64,000 nucleotides of DNA from Firmicutes bacterium HGW-Firmicutes-8. Lineage in GTDB: Bacteria > Bacillota > Thermincolia > Thermincolales > UBA2595. Position numbers and translations under genes: made by a program. Below are positions 48,004 to 56,876 of this stretch, piece after piece (within the stretch, counting starts at the first letter, position 1; the number at the start of each line of letters is the position of its first letter). The stretch is from NCBI GenBank assembly GCA_002840165.1, contig PGZN01000002.1, positions 1-64,000 of the forward strand, read 5' to 3'. The notes under the pieces are model-generated. The model ran no database searches. It was not told the origin of the DNA and saw nothing but the letters and a program-made list of their open reading frames with translations.

Positions 48004-49257
48004 TTATTTCACTACGGGTTTGGAGTAATTACCTATCTCCAGCTGAGGAATTTCTGTTTTCAGGATATCAATTAAACCAGCAATCCCCAACATGTCTTTT
48101 CCGTCCATCGGAATTACGGTGGCGAGATAATCAGGGTCAATATTCAAGTTGCGCAGCTGAATCATATTTATGTCATGCTCTCGCACAAACTCCACCAAGG
48201 CCTCGACCTCTTCCGGCTGGTCGGTTAGACCGGGCAGAGTGAGTAGGTTTAGGGACACGTAAACACCCTGTCGGCGAGCGTGGCGAATAGAAGATGTGAC
48301 ATCACCCCAACAGTAATCCCGGGGAGCATAATAGGCGGCATAGACCTGTTCACGGGCGCTGATGGTGCTTACCCGCAAGGAATCGATCCCGGCCTGGCAG
48401 ATAATTTTTATCCCCTCGGTATAACCGGCATTTGTGTTCATATTGATTGTCCCAGCCTGTGTCTGCCGGCGTATTTTTTCTACGGCCGCCGATATTTCCG
48501 GGGCAGACAGAGAAGGCTCCCCCTCACATCCCTGGCCGAAACTGATGATAGCGTCTGCAGCTTCAGTCAGGTGTGGTAAGGCAACTTCCAGGATTTCCTC
48601 CCCGGAAGGCTGGAAACCTATTCTGCCCTGAGGAGAGGGGCAGCATTCGGCCGGCTGCAGGGAGATGCACCCCAAACACCGGGCATTGCATGACGGTGAT
48701 ACCGGTATCCCGCCTTCCCACCTGCGGTAGAATATATTCTGGGCTGTAAAACAACTGTACTCCAGGGCACACCTGCCCAGCTGCTGAATAATCCTGTTAC
48801 TCCCGTGAGCGCTTACAGCGTCTTCTACCAACTGCCCAAGTTCCTGAGTTGAAAAGTGCAGCGGGTTCCATTTGTCTGTGTCATCGGTCTGCATGGCAGC
48901 AGTATAGACAACACCGTCTTTCCAGCCAACCGCTGCATATCCCAGCAGGGGCAGCGGTTTTTTATCGTCTCTCCTGTAAGAGGGTATATAGGTCCTGGTA
49001 TACCCCTGCGGGAGTAAAGCCCCCACGGCAAAAACAGGTTTTCCCCGCCCGTCAGTATATAAAGAAGTAAATTTCCCCTTACGGTTAATTCCAACGGGTA
49101 TACCCTCCGGAATCAAGACCAAAGAGGCCCCTTCCGGTAAGGGAATTGCCTCACCCTCCAGTATTTCGGTAAAGATGTTTCCCGTACGGCCCCCGGCCAA
49201 CAGGTCAGGGTGCTCATACATTCTACCCTTTTGGTCTGCATACAGTAGTTGGAACAT
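48004..49257 (-). CDS. Radical SAM protein with unique N-terminal domain
   Basis: A 417-residue protein. The radical SAM iron-sulfur motif CxxxCxxC is CNARCLGC at residues 190-197, followed by the SAM-binding SFGQGCEGEPSL (GGE-like) region, TINMNTNAGY and LRVSTISAREQVYAAYY (landmarks). Extra cysteines (Cys163, Cys169, and a pair in AECCPS) flank the core. The first ~170 residues form a beta-rich domain I do not recognise. It sits between an M23 peptidase gene and rpmE, with no link to a known maturation target. Function unknown; a modifying enzyme for a protein or peptide is one option. Confidence 0.83.
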   Translation of the reverse strand: MFQLLYADQKGRMYEHPDLLAGGRTGNIFTEILEGEAIPLPEGASLVLIPEGIPVGINRKGKFTSLYTDGRGKPVFAVGALLPQGYTRTYIPSYRRDDKKPLPLLGYAAVGWKDGVVYTAAMQTDDTDKWNPLHFSTQELGQLVEDAVSAHGSNRIIQQLGRCALEYSCFTAQNIFYRRWEGGIPVSPSCNARCLGCISLQPAECCPSPQGRIGFQPSGEEILEVALPHLTEAADAIISFGQGCEGEPSLSAPEISAAVEKIRRQTQAGTINMNTNAGYTEGIKIICQAGIDSLRVSTISAREQVYAAYYAPRDYCWGDVTSSIRHARRQGVYVSLNLLTLPGLTDQPEEVEALVEFVREHDINMIQLRNLNIDPDYLATVIPMDGKDMLGIAGLIDILKTEIPQLEIGNYSKPVVK

Positions 49258-49276
49258 GTGGGGTACTCCTTATAAG

Positions 49277-49666
49277 TAGTTGCTAGGTGCTAGGTGCTAG
49301 TTCCTAGTTGCTAGTTAGTATGATTCATTTTAGGAGATGCCTCTTTCCGCATTGAGCGGAACGAGGTTCAAAGGTTGGTTTGCTCCCTTCGGTCGCAAAT
49401 CTTCCGATTTTACAAAAACAGCATCACTGAACATACAAAAGTATTTAATATAAGATTAGTTTTCTACCAACCTTACTTGTACCTATTAGTTAACGCTAGA
49501 GCAAATCCTTTACTCGCAAGTAGTAGACGGATCCGTAAGCCACTATAGCGGAACGGCTTCGCAGCCAACCCTTCGTGTCGCAAGCGCACAGCATTTTTTC
49601 ACAGGCTTTAGCAACTAGCAACTAGCAACTAGCAACTAGCAACTAGCAACTAGCAACTAGCAACTA
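49277..49666. repeat. Heptamer-ended repeat element C
   Basis: This element fills the gap between the M23 peptidase and radical SAM genes. The left end has five TAGTTGC-type units (49277-49311), the right end eight perfect GCAACTA units (49611-49666), its exact inverse. The core carries the 12-bp hairpin (49339-49366, one mismatch) and the GGTTTGC-type hairpin (about 49374-49399) in the opposite orientation to element B, then about 200 nt of unique sequence with no open frame I would accept. Confidence 0.8.
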
Positions 49667-49689
49667 TAATTATATTATTTCCCCAGCCA

Positions 49690-49715
49690 AAATAAAAGAG
49701 CAGGTTTTCGCCTGC
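49690..49715 (-). terminator. Rho-independent terminator of the M23 peptidase gene
   Basis: A GCAGG/CCTGC stem (49700-49715, loop of 6) is followed on the minus strand by TCTTTTATTTT, 1 nt after the stop codon at 49717. The stem is short but the T tail is good. Confidence 0.65.
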
Positions 49716-49716
49716 C

Positions 49717-50610
49717 CTACAGTTTCGTGTCATCTTTAGTTAGGTAATCCTCCGGGTTTTGGGGGACCCCTTTATATCGCAGTTCCAAATGCAGGTGAGG
49801 GCCTGTGGAGTATCCCGTGCTGCCTACCAGGGCTATAACCTGGCCTTTTTCAACATAATCGCCGGGCGAAACCTTGAGTTTTGACGCATGAGCATATAAA
49901 CTGCTCCTCCCCCGGCTGTGTTTTATTATAACGGTATTTCCGTATATACCCCGTTCACCGGCAAAAACAACTTTTCCATCGTCAACAGCCTTGATAAATC
50001 TGCCCTCATCTGCCGCAATATCCAATCCATGATGCAGCTTGCCATCCCTCATTCCAAAAACAGATGTCACTGTCCCAGTTACCGGCCACAACCACCGATC
50101 TGACACACTGGCTGCCCGGTCGTCAAACCTGTGGTTTGGCTCTGACCCGCTGACCGTTACAACAATTGTCTGTCCGGCAAGTAGAATATGGCCGACTCCT
50201 TGTCCGTTCTTGTAAACAAGGTCTTCTACTGTTGTATTATACTTACGGGCTACTCCCCACAAAGTATCACCCTGTTTAACCTCATAGAACATTTCTTCTC
50301 CGGCCGGGATATACAATTTCACGTCTTCTAATAAAACATTGTCTGGTTCCAGGTCATTGGCGTCGGCTAATAAGTTTACTTCCAGATTATATTTTCCGGC
50401 TATTGACCATAAGCAGTCGCCTTTTTGTACAGTGTAATAAACCGGCAATGCCTGATTAACCGCCAGTTTCGGGCCTTCCGGGATCTCATCAGCCCATACC
50501 CTGTAATCACCGGCAGCCGAATAATTACCGGAAATCGCAAAAACGGCTACCAGTATCAATAGAACTATCTGTTTAATCCTTCTGTTTTGATAAATATTTT
50601 TTATAGACAT
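49717..50610 (-). CDS. LysM / M23 family peptidoglycan endopeptidase
   Basis: About 297 residues: an N-terminal hydrophobic export segment (IVLLILVAVFAISGNYSA), two LysM modules (YTVQKGDCLWSIAGKYN; YEVKQGDTLWGVARKYN) at ~65-160, and a C-terminal M23 LytM domain with the zinc ligands in KLHHGLDIA and GPHLHLELRYKG. It should be secreted, bind peptidoglycan and cut cross-bridges, perhaps in growth or sporulation. The ATG at 50610 has GGAGGG 10 nt upstream. The 300-nt upstream region is mostly repeat element D. Confidence 0.9.
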   Translation of the reverse strand: MSIKNIYQNRRIKQIVLLILVAVFAISGNYSAAGDYRVWADEIPEGPKLAVNQALPVYYTVQKGDCLWSIAGKYNLEVNLLADANDLEPDNVLLEDVKLYIPAGEEMFYEVKQGDTLWGVARKYNTTVEDLVYKNGQGVGHILLAGQTIVVTVSGSEPNHRFDDRAASVSDRWLWPVTGTVTSVFGMRDGKLHHGLDIAADEGRFIKAVDDGKVVFAGERGIYGNTVIIKHSRGRSSLYAHASKLKVSPGDYVEKGQVIALVGSTGYSTGPHLHLELRYKGVPQNPEDYLTKDDTKL

Positions 50611-50703
50611 ACTGTATTTTCCCTCCAAAAATGATTACCGTTTTATTATTGCCCCCAATCAAACAGTTTAAACCAAAAAAAATACAGCAACTAGGTGACA
50701 GAT

Positions 50704-50924
50704 AGTGGTGAGTGGTGAGTGGTGAGTGATCTAGGATTGATGTCTGACCTTGCTAAAGGAGAAAATCCGAGTTGCGGGCGTTGACTAAAATTAAAAGGTT
50801 CGCGCTTAAGCGCGAACCAACCGTTTTGCCTCGTTCCGCTCAATGCGGAACGAGGCATCTCTTCACAATGAATCATGGCACTTTGCACTAACCACTAACC
50901 ACTCTCCACTCTCCACTCTCCACT
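50704..50924. repeat. Heptamer-ended repeat element D (M23-rho gap)
   Basis: The left end has AGTGGTG three and a half times (50704-50728); the right end is the near-inverse, CACTAAC twice and CACTCTC three times (50886-50920). The core has a perfect 22-bp palindrome (50797-50818, starting GGTTCGCGC) and a perfect 12-bp hairpin with loop TCAAT (50828-50856). The right end reaches to 4 nt from the rho stop codon. Here the unit differs from elements A-C, but the core is the same. Confidence 0.8.
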
Positions 50925-50927
50925 GAT

Positions 50928-52184
50928 TTAAACTACTCTGCTCAAATCAGCTGTTTTCAGCAGGAGTTCCCTGTTTGATTTCGTTTTTCTCATTACCTCA
51001 TTTAGAAGTTCAATTGCTTCTGTGGCAGTTGACTGGTTAAAAGTTTTCCGGAAGCTCCACATTATTTCCATTTCTTCTTTACTTAACAACAGGTCTTCTT
51101 TCCTCGTACCTGACCGTTTGATATCAATAGCCGGGAAGATCCGGCGGTCTGCCATTTTCCGGTCCAGGATAAGTTCCATATTCCCGGTCCCTTTGAACTC
51201 TTCAAAAATAACATCATCCATACGGCTGCCGGTTTCCACAAGTGCGGTGGCCAAAATGGTCAGGCTGCCGCCCCCTTCAATATTCCTGGCCGCACCGAGG
51301 AACCTCTTCGGTTTATGCAGAGCGCTTGGGTCCACACCACCGGATAAAGTCCTGCCGCTCGGTGGTTCCACAAGGTTGTATGCCCTGGCAAGTCTCGTAA
51401 TGCTGTCCAGCAGTATTACTACATCGTTTTTATGTTCGACTAACCGCTTAGCCCGCTCCAGAACCATTTCGGCAACTTTAACATGATTATCGGCAGGTTC
51501 GTCAAAAGTTGAACTAATTACTTCACCTTTAACTGACCTCTGCATATCTGTAACTTCTTCCGGGCGTTCATCTATTAATAGTACAATTAATTTTATATCG
51601 GGATAATTCGTCGTAATACTGTTGGCGATTTGTTTGAGCAGGACGGTTTTACCGGCTTTCGGGGGGGATACGATGAGGCCTCTCTGCCCCTTCCCTAAAG
51701 GGGCCACCAGGTCGATAACCCTCGTTACAGCTAACTCGGGGCCGACCTCCAGATTAATCCGCTGGTTGGGATATATTGGGGTGAGGGCATCAAAGTGTAT
51801 TCGGTGGACTGCCTGTTCAACCCCCAGTGAATTAATTTTCTCCACTCTTAGCAGGGCAAAGTACCTTTCGCTGTCTCTGGGAGGTCTGACCTGCCCTCCC
51901 ACCAAGTCCCCGGTCCTGAGAGCAAACCTGCGGATCTGGGAAGGTGATACGTAAATATCCTCATAACTCGGAACATAACTAACAGGGCGTAGAAATCCAT
52001 ACCCATCCGGAAGAATCTCTAACACCCCTTCTGCAGTTAAGGTTTGATCCTGAGCTGTTTTAATCTTTGTAATCTCAAAAACCAGTTCCGTTTTTCTTAG
52101 CTTATAATACCCCGGAATTTCGAGATGTCTCGCCATCTCATAAAGTTCTACCATCGTTTTGGTCTCCAGTGCGGAATTCCCCAA
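50928..52184 (-). CDS. rho: Transcription termination factor Rho
   Basis: A 418-residue RNA-dependent ATPase. The N-terminal RNA-binding domain has [23 protein letters not shown] (landmark) and the helicase domain has Walker [15 protein letters not shown], Walker [18 protein letters not shown] and the R-loop KGTGNMEL. The start is TTG with GGAGG about 8 nt upstream. No intrinsic terminator follows; the gene ends against repeat element D, whose hairpins could serve as a transcript end. Confidence 0.97.
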   Translation of the reverse strand: MGNSALETKTMVELYEMARHLEIPGYYKLRKTELVFEITKIKTAQDQTLTAEGVLEILPDGYGFLRPVSYVPSYEDIYVSPSQIRRFALRTGDLVGGQVRPPRDSERYFALLRVEKINSLGVEQAVHRIHFDALTPIYPNQRINLEVGPELAVTRVIDLVAPLGKGQRGLIVSPPKAGKTVLLKQIANSITTNYPDIKLIVLLIDERPEEVTDMQRSVKGEVISSTFDEPADNHVKVAEMVLERAKRLVEHKNDVVILLDSITRLARAYNLVEPPSGRTLSGGVDPSALHKPKRFLGAARNIEGGGSLTILATALVETGSRMDDVIFEEFKGTGNMELILDRKMADRRIFPAIDIKRSGTRKEDLLLSKEEMEIMWSFRKTFNQSTATEAIELLNEVMRKTKSNRELLLKTADLSRVV

Positions 52185-52276
52185 AAACTCTCCCTCCTAT
52201 TACAGTAATACCTGTATTGTATCCCGATGGTAGAAAGCTTATTCACTGGAGCTTTAAAAAAGTCTTCCGGCGGCAA

Positions 52277-52753
52277 TTATTTTACTTTTTTGCGTTTGAG
52301 CTTTTCAAGCCTCACTCTCAGCAGGTAATAAACTGCAAGATAAGAGATAATGAAAACCACCAGGCCGTCTATAATACCAGCCATTAAATACGGGACTCCT
52401 CTGGACAGTATACTGTTGACAATTCTTTCTAAAAAGCTTACCCCAGACGAATGGGGCATGATTATTCTATTAATCACCGGAAACGCGGAAACAATAACTA
52501 ATTGCACATAGATGTTTATCATCACAATAAACGGGAAAAAGGGTTTTAGCGCCGTTGCCGACATTACGGCTGCCAGGCTGTTAATCTTTAGGATGCGGGC
52601 CACGACAAATGCTACAAAAATGCTGACTAGAGGTATTGGCACAGCAAAATCCATCGCCAAACCCAGACCTACGCCCTGGGCCACCTTTGATGGGGCATCC
52701 TTTAACCGGATCATTCTGTAATATTGATACTTCAGGTATCTGTTTAGACGCAA
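52277..52753 (-). CDS. DUF2062 membrane protein (second of a pair)
   Basis: About 158 residues with three to four hydrophobic segments and the DUF2062 pattern LKDAPSKVAQGVGLGLAMDF, SIFVAFVVARILKINSLAA. A TTG at 52753 with GGGGG 8 nt upstream is the best start; it overlaps the first DUF2062 gene by 10 nt. DUF2062 proteins have no settled function and often lie near glycosyltransferase genes. It lies between glpX and rho where Bacillus has no such gene. Confidence 0.8.
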   Translation of the reverse strand: MRLNRYLKYQYYRMIRLKDAPSKVAQGVGLGLAMDFAVPIPLVSIFVAFVVARILKINSLAAVMSATALKPFFPFIVMINIYVQLVIVSAFPVINRIIMPHSSGVSFLERIVNSILSRGVPYLMAGIIDGLVVFIISYLAVYYLLRVRLEKLKRKKVK

Positions 52754-53226
52754 TTCCGTTTCCCCCTGCTTTTGCTCACCAACCACTTGAGAATGGAAAG
52801 CCGATAACGTTCTACAATAAAATTAATGAATATATACAAGATTGTACCCAAAATTATACTGTTAACTATCGCCCCGGTAAAAAATACCTTTCCAATATCC
52901 GCCATAGTCGACAGCTTGGGGTCCATTAACGCCTTCCAGACGTGGTGTACATTTTGGGTCCGGCTCGTCCACAGGAGATGTCCGGTGAGCAAATTCAAAT
53001 AGAAAAATACCGGAAATAAAGGCTTGAAAATAATATCCCCCAGCAGTCCTGCCGGGATACTGGCTAAAATGATTCCAGCAGCAAGACCAGCCAGAGGAAC
53101 TCCAAACCCGAAGGTAGGATAAAAATTCACACAAGCTCCTACGGCAAAACCGAGGGCCAGCTTACTTGGAGACCCTTTTAACCTAAGGAATTTGATCAAG
53201 TTATATTTCAGCTGTCTTTTGAACAC
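52744..53226 (-). CDS. DUF2062 membrane protein (first of a pair)
   Basis: A 160-residue membrane protein. LKGSPSKLALGFAVGACVNFYPTFG, PLAGLAAGIILASIP and the C-terminal hydrophobic IVNSIILGTILYIFINFIV follow the DUF2062 layout (landmarks). It is clearly related to the next gene (SPSKLALGFAVG against APSKVAQGVGLG). The pair may form a heteromer. Function unknown. Confidence 0.82.
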   Translation of the reverse strand: MFKRQLKYNLIKFLRLKGSPSKLALGFAVGACVNFYPTFGFGVPLAGLAAGIILASIPAGLLGDIIFKPLFPVFFYLNLLTGHLLWTSRTQNVHHVWKALMDPKLSTMADIGKVFFTGAIVNSIILGTILYIFINFIVERYRLSILKWLVSKSRGKRNCV

Positions 53227-53260
53227 ATTTCCTCCAGACTTAAGCCTGTTACCCTAAATC

Positions 53261-53320
53261 AAATAAAAAACCTTCCACCTTAACTAATGCCTTCTCTAAT
53301 ACACAGTTAAGCAGAAGGTT
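53261..53320 (-). terminator. Terminator after glpX
   Basis: On the minus strand a two-part stem (AACCTTC/GAAGGTT and CTTAACT/AGTTAAG with a small internal loop) is followed by TTTTTTATTTG. It lies about 45 nt after the glpX stop and would end the fba-tal-glpX transcript. Confidence 0.8.
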
Positions 53321-53364
53321 ATTAAATTTAGTATATCATTGCCAATTTTAACCGTCAAGATGCA

Positions 53365-54330
53365 CTACCTTCTATATGTAAAGGGCTTGATATCCAACCT
53401 GTGAATGGCATCGATAAACCGCAGGGTCCCGGTCACAGACCGCATAACTACGGTATGAGTTCTGGCTCCGTTGCCAAAGAACCTGACACCCTGGACCAAA
53501 TCTCCGTCTGTTATTCCGGTAGCTGCAAACACAACATCATCAGTCTTGACTAGGTCATCCATTGTTAACAGCCTTTTTATATCTCCGATGCCGAGTTTTT
53601 TGGCCCTTTCCACATCCTCATCATCTTCCGGCCATAAGCGGCCCTGCATCTCCCCGCCCAGGCACTTTAATGCTGCGGCGGCTACTACTCCTTCCGGGGC
53701 TCCACCGACTCCCAAAAGCAGATCAACTCCGGTCCCGCCCATTGCGGCAGCAACGGCAGGAGCCACATCACCGTCCTGAATTAACTGGATTCGGGCGCCG
53801 GAAGCACGGACCTCGTTAATAATCTTTTCATGTCTCGGCCTATTGAGGATAACAACTGTTAAGTCCTCAAGTTCCTTGTCATTGGCTTCTGCTACTGCTC
53901 TTAAATTTTCAATGACAGGCGCGTCAAGATGTATCCGTCCTTTAGCCTTTGGCCCCACAGCGATCTTATCCATGTACATATCCGGGGCATGCAGGAATCC
54001 TCCTGTTTCGGAAGCAGCCAGTACGGCTATAGCATTATTTAATCCCCTGGCCACGTTGTTAGTACCCTCTACCGGGTCGACAGCTATATCTACCTTAGGG
54101 TCCACACCGGCCCCTACTTTTTCTCCTATAAACAGCATAGGAGCTTCGTCCATCTCGCCCTCCCCGATAACGACTGTTCCATCAATCTGGACGGTACTGA
54201 AAACAGCTCTCATCGCTACAACCGCCGCATCATCTGCCGCGTCCTTGTCTCCCCTGCCCATCCATCTGGCCGCCGCTATAGCCGCCGCTTCAGTTACACG
54301 GGCAAACTCCATTGTCAGTTCCCGGATCAA
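53365..54330 (-). CDS. glpX: Fructose-1,6-bisphosphatase, class II
   Basis: About 321 residues of the GlpX family. Landmarks: LEFARVTE-like MEFARVTEAAAIAAARWMG, the metal site GEGEMDEAPML, and DPVEGTNNVARGL, AVGPKAKGRIHL, GIGDIKRLLTMDDLV. It removes the 1-phosphate of fructose bisphosphate in gluconeogenesis. The TTG at 54330 has a G-run 7 nt upstream. It follows tal, as glpX follows the fba-tal-murA group in Bacillus, but murA is missing here. Confidence 0.96.
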   Translation of the reverse strand: MIRELTMEFARVTEAAAIAAARWMGRGDKDAADDAAVVAMRAVFSTVQIDGTVVIGEGEMDEAPMLFIGEKVGAGVDPKVDIAVDPVEGTNNVARGLNNAIAVLAASETGGFLHAPDMYMDKIAVGPKAKGRIHLDAPVIENLRAVAEANDKELEDLTVVILNRPRHEKIINEVRASGARIQLIQDGDVAPAVAAAMGGTGVDLLLGVGGAPEGVVAAAALKCLGGEMQGRLWPEDDEDVERAKKLGIGDIKRLLTMDDLVKTDDVVFAATGITDGDLVQGVRFFGNGARTHTVVMRSVTGTLRFIDAIHRLDIKPFTYRR

Positions 54331-54360
54331 GATTAATCCCCCCCGCAAATAGTTAATAGT

Positions 54361-54386
54361 ATAGCACGATGTAAATATTGTGCTAT
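54361..54386 (-). other. Hairpin between tal and glpX
   Basis: A 7-bp stem ATAGCAC/GTGCTAT with a 12-nt loop in the 114-nt tal-glpX gap. There is no T-run, so it is probably an mRNA stability or processing structure if it matters at all. Confidence 0.35.
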
Positions 54387-54444
54387 GCTGTTATCTTTCT
54401 TTCTACTTTATATGCACTTATTCCTGCCCGGAGAACCGAAAAAA

Positions 54445-55092
54445 CTATTTGTTTTTCACTGTTTCCCAATCAGCCAAAAACTTGTCGATACCTATGTCGG
54501 TAAGAGCATGTTTCGTCATCTGCATAATAATTTTGAATGGTATTGTAGAAATATGGGCACCTGCTTTTGCGGCTTCGGTAACATGGATAGGATGCCTAAT
54601 GCTGGCTGCAATAATCTGGGTATTAAAACCGTAAATTTCATAAATATGCACGATTTCCCTGACCAAGTCCATACCATTTTGGCCGATATCATCAAGCCTG
54701 CCAACGAAGGGACTGACAAACGTGGCCCCGGCCAGAGCGGCTAATAAGGCTTGGTTAGCAGAGAATATCAGGGTAACGTTAGTCTTTATCTTTTTTCCGG
54801 ACAGTATTTTTGTGGCTGTCAAACCCTCTGCCGTCATGGGAACCTTGATTACAATATTAGGGTGAATCTGGGCTAGTTCCTCTGCTTCTCTAACCATTCC
54901 CTCGGCATCGGGGCTAATTACTTCTGCACTTATCGGCCCGTTAACAATTTCACATATCTCTTTCACAACCTCTTTAAAATTGCGTCCTTCTTTGGCAATC
55001 AATGATGGGTTGGTAGTAACCCCACTGACAACTCCCAGCCGGCTGGCTTTTTTTATTTCTTCAATGTTTGCTGTGTCAATAAATATTTTCAT
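54445..55092 (-). CDS. tal: Transaldolase of the fructose-6-phosphate aldolase-like (TalC) type
   Basis: A 215-residue TIM-barrel enzyme. [35 protein letters not shown] and the Schiff-base lysine in [19 protein letters not shown] mark the small transaldolase subfamily found next to fba in Firmicutes. It transfers dihydroxyacetone units between sugar phosphates. AGGAGG lies 11 nt before the ATG. Confidence 0.95.
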   Translation of the reverse strand: MKIFIDTANIEEIKKASRLGVVSGVTTNPSLIAKEGRNFKEVVKEICEIVNGPISAEVISPDAEGMVREAEELAQIHPNIVIKVPMTAEGLTATKILSGKKIKTNVTLIFSANQALLAALAGATFVSPFVGRLDDIGQNGMDLVREIVHIYEIYGFNTQIIAASIRHPIHVTEAAKAGAHISTIPFKIIMQMTKHALTDIGIDKFLADWETVKNK

Positions 55093-55129
55093 AAAGTTCT
55101 AAACCTCCTGTATAAATTTGGTATCTTGA

Positions 55130-55162
55130 TTAACAAAGAGGCTGCCTGTTTAGACAGCCTCT
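55130..55162 (-). terminator. Rho-independent terminator after fba
   Basis: An 8-bp stem AGAGGCTG/CAGCCTCT (55137-55144 with 55155-55162) is followed by TTGTT on the minus strand, 8 nt after the fba stop. The T-run is weak, so partial read-through into tal is likely. Confidence 0.6.
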
Positions 55163-55169
55163 CCAATCA

Positions 55170-56024
55170 CTACGCTTTCCCCGAACTACCGAATAATCTT
55201 ATCTTCTCCCTGATAATTTCTATAGCAGCTGCGCGGGCCGGTCCAAGCATCTTCCGCGGGTCAATCTCCTTAGCGTCTTTGTTGAGGACATCACGAGCTC
55301 CCTGAACAAAGGCTTCCCGAATGTTTGTATCAATGTTAACCTTCCGGACCCCGAGTTTAATTGCTTTGGCAATGGCCTCATCGGGGACACCGGAGGAACC
55401 GTGCAGAACAATAGGAATATTGACCAATGACCTAATCTTTTCCAACCTCGGAAAATCAAGTTCCGGAATACCTTTATATTGACCGTGGGCTGTACCAATA
55501 GCTACTGCCAAGGCATCCACACCCGTACGCTCAACAAATTCCTTGGCTTCTTCGGGTTTTGTAAAAAGGGCGTCCCTTTGATTAACATGAATATCATCCT
55601 CTGTCCCGCCGATTTTACCCAATTCAGCCTCAACAGAAACGCCAACCGCCCTCGCTACTGCAATTACCCGGTTAGTTAACTCAATGTTTTCTTCAAAAGG
55701 CAGTTTCGACCCGTCGATCATAACAGAACTGAAACCCTTTCGAATACACATCATTACCTGTTCAAAACTGGTCCCGTGGTCTAAATGAAGGGCAACCGGG
55801 ACAGAAGCATTCTCGGCTGCAATATTAGCCAGGGCCGTTATATATTCAATCCCGGCATACTTTATCGCTCCCTGGCTGGCCTGCATTATTACAGGTGATC
55901 TTTCGGCCTCCGCGGCAGCTATAATAGCCTGAACTATTTCCATATTATTGCAGTTGAAGGCTCCTACAGCATACCCACCTTCTTCCGCTTTCTTCAATAG
56001 GTCACTAATTGGTACAAGAGACAT
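55170..56024 (-). CDS. fba: Fructose-1,6-bisphosphate aldolase, class II
   Basis: A 284-residue zinc aldolase. VALHLDHGTSFEQVMMCIRKG holds the zinc and catalytic Asp region, GTAHGQYKG and VLHGSSGVPDEAIAKAI hold further zinc and phosphate ligands (landmarks). It splits fructose bisphosphate in glycolysis and acts in reverse in gluconeogenesis with glpX. AAGGAGG lies 7 nt before the ATG. Position after spo0F is as in Bacillus. Confidence 0.97.
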   Translation of the reverse strand: MSLVPISDLLKKAEEGGYAVGAFNCNNMEIVQAIIAAAEAERSPVIMQASQGAIKYAGIEYITALANIAAENASVPVALHLDHGTSFEQVMMCIRKGFSSVMIDGSKLPFEENIELTNRVIAVARAVGVSVEAELGKIGGTEDDIHVNQRDALFTKPEEAKEFVERTGVDALAVAIGTAHGQYKGIPELDFPRLEKIRSLVNIPIVLHGSSGVPDEAIAKAIKLGVRKVNIDTNIREAFVQGARDVLNKDAKEIDPRKMLGPARAAAIEIIREKIRLFGSSGKA

Positions 56025-56087
56025 CAGTTATCCTCCTTAAATAATTATTTTTCTTAATTCTATCTGCGGCCTTACAGCGGCCGCGTT

Positions 56088-56771
56088 TTAATGCTTTGTG
56101 CGTTTGGTGGTCTTCTTTTTAGGCTTTTTGCTCTTATTCATATTATCAAGAGATTTAAAACCATTTTTCACCAGTTCAATTTTTTTGATTCCTTTGACCC
56201 TGCTCAAATCTTCTTCACTTTCGGCATAAACTATACTTACTGTCTTGCAGTCTTTGCACTGAAGCTCAATCCGGTCCGGAAATATATCGATTTCAATTTG
56301 GTAGCTCCCGCATTCACAGTAAAGGAACCCCTCTTCCGCGATGTCATGTAGACAGTTGAGAATCTCGAACATTATCTCCGGGTTAAAAAAATAGTCATCG
56401 TAACCAAGCTCGTTGACTAGAGATTCAAGGTTATGTTCATAATTGTCAACTACAGTCCGCACTTTTTCATCAGGACCAAAAAAACCCAACTCAACATTAG
56501 TATCATTGCAGTAAAAGAATGTAACATCATCAGACCAAAGCTGTTTAGCCTTATAATACACCAAATGGTTTGTTTCACAGAGGACACACGGCGCCTGCAG
56601 CCAGTATTGCTGGCGATTTTTAGTCCCAATAGTAAGTTTGGGGGCTCCACAGGAACATGTAGTTTTGACACTTTTTGACCCCGCAAAGGCAAAACGGGAA
56701 ATTGAGTGAAAGTCCAACTTCCCACATGACGGGCAGCGCATTGCAACAACAACTTCGGTGGCTACAATCAT
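56088..56771 (-). CDS. Conserved cysteine-rich protein of unknown function
   Basis: A 227-residue soluble protein I do not recognise. It has cysteine pairs spaced like several zinc ribbons: Cys13/16 (CPSC), Cys39/41 (CSC), Cys62/65 (CVLC), Cys152/154 (CEC) and Cys172/175 (CKDC), plus Cys88 and Cys140. The C-terminal ~25 residues are almost all Lys/Thr/Pro (KKPKKKTTKRTKH), suitable for binding nucleic acid or acidic surfaces. A G-run lies 6 nt before the ATG. It sits between spo0F and fba, genes that are neighbours in Bacillus, so it may have a link to sporulation. Confidence 0.78.
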   Translation of the reverse strand: MIVATEVVVAMRCPSCGKLDFHSISRFAFAGSKSVKTTCSCGAPKLTIGTKNRQQYWLQAPCVLCETNHLVYYKAKQLWSDDVTFFYCNDTNVELGFFGPDEKVRTVVDNYEHNLESLVNELGYDDYFFNPEIMFEILNCLHDIAEEGFLYCECGSYQIEIDIFPDRIELQCKDCKTVSIVYAESEEDLSRVKGIKKIELVKNGFKSLDNMNKSKKPKKKTTKRTKH

Positions 56772-56876
56772 CGTAAACCCCCCTCTTGTATTTTTACTTC
56801 GCCGCCGAAAATAAAATTCCTCTTTTTATCAAGAGTCGTTCCTCGCTACATCCGCCATTCCGTTGCTTTTAAAGAC

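Noticed and set aside
50691-50888. 65-codon minus-strand open frame (also a similar one at 43248-43559)
   Set aside because: Both are made of the repeat-element core and arrays; their likeness (PRSALSGTR) comes from the repeat, not from a protein family.
40476-50924. CRISPR array
   Set aside because: Units are 7 bp in direct contact, with no spacers of unique sequence, and no cas genes are nearby.
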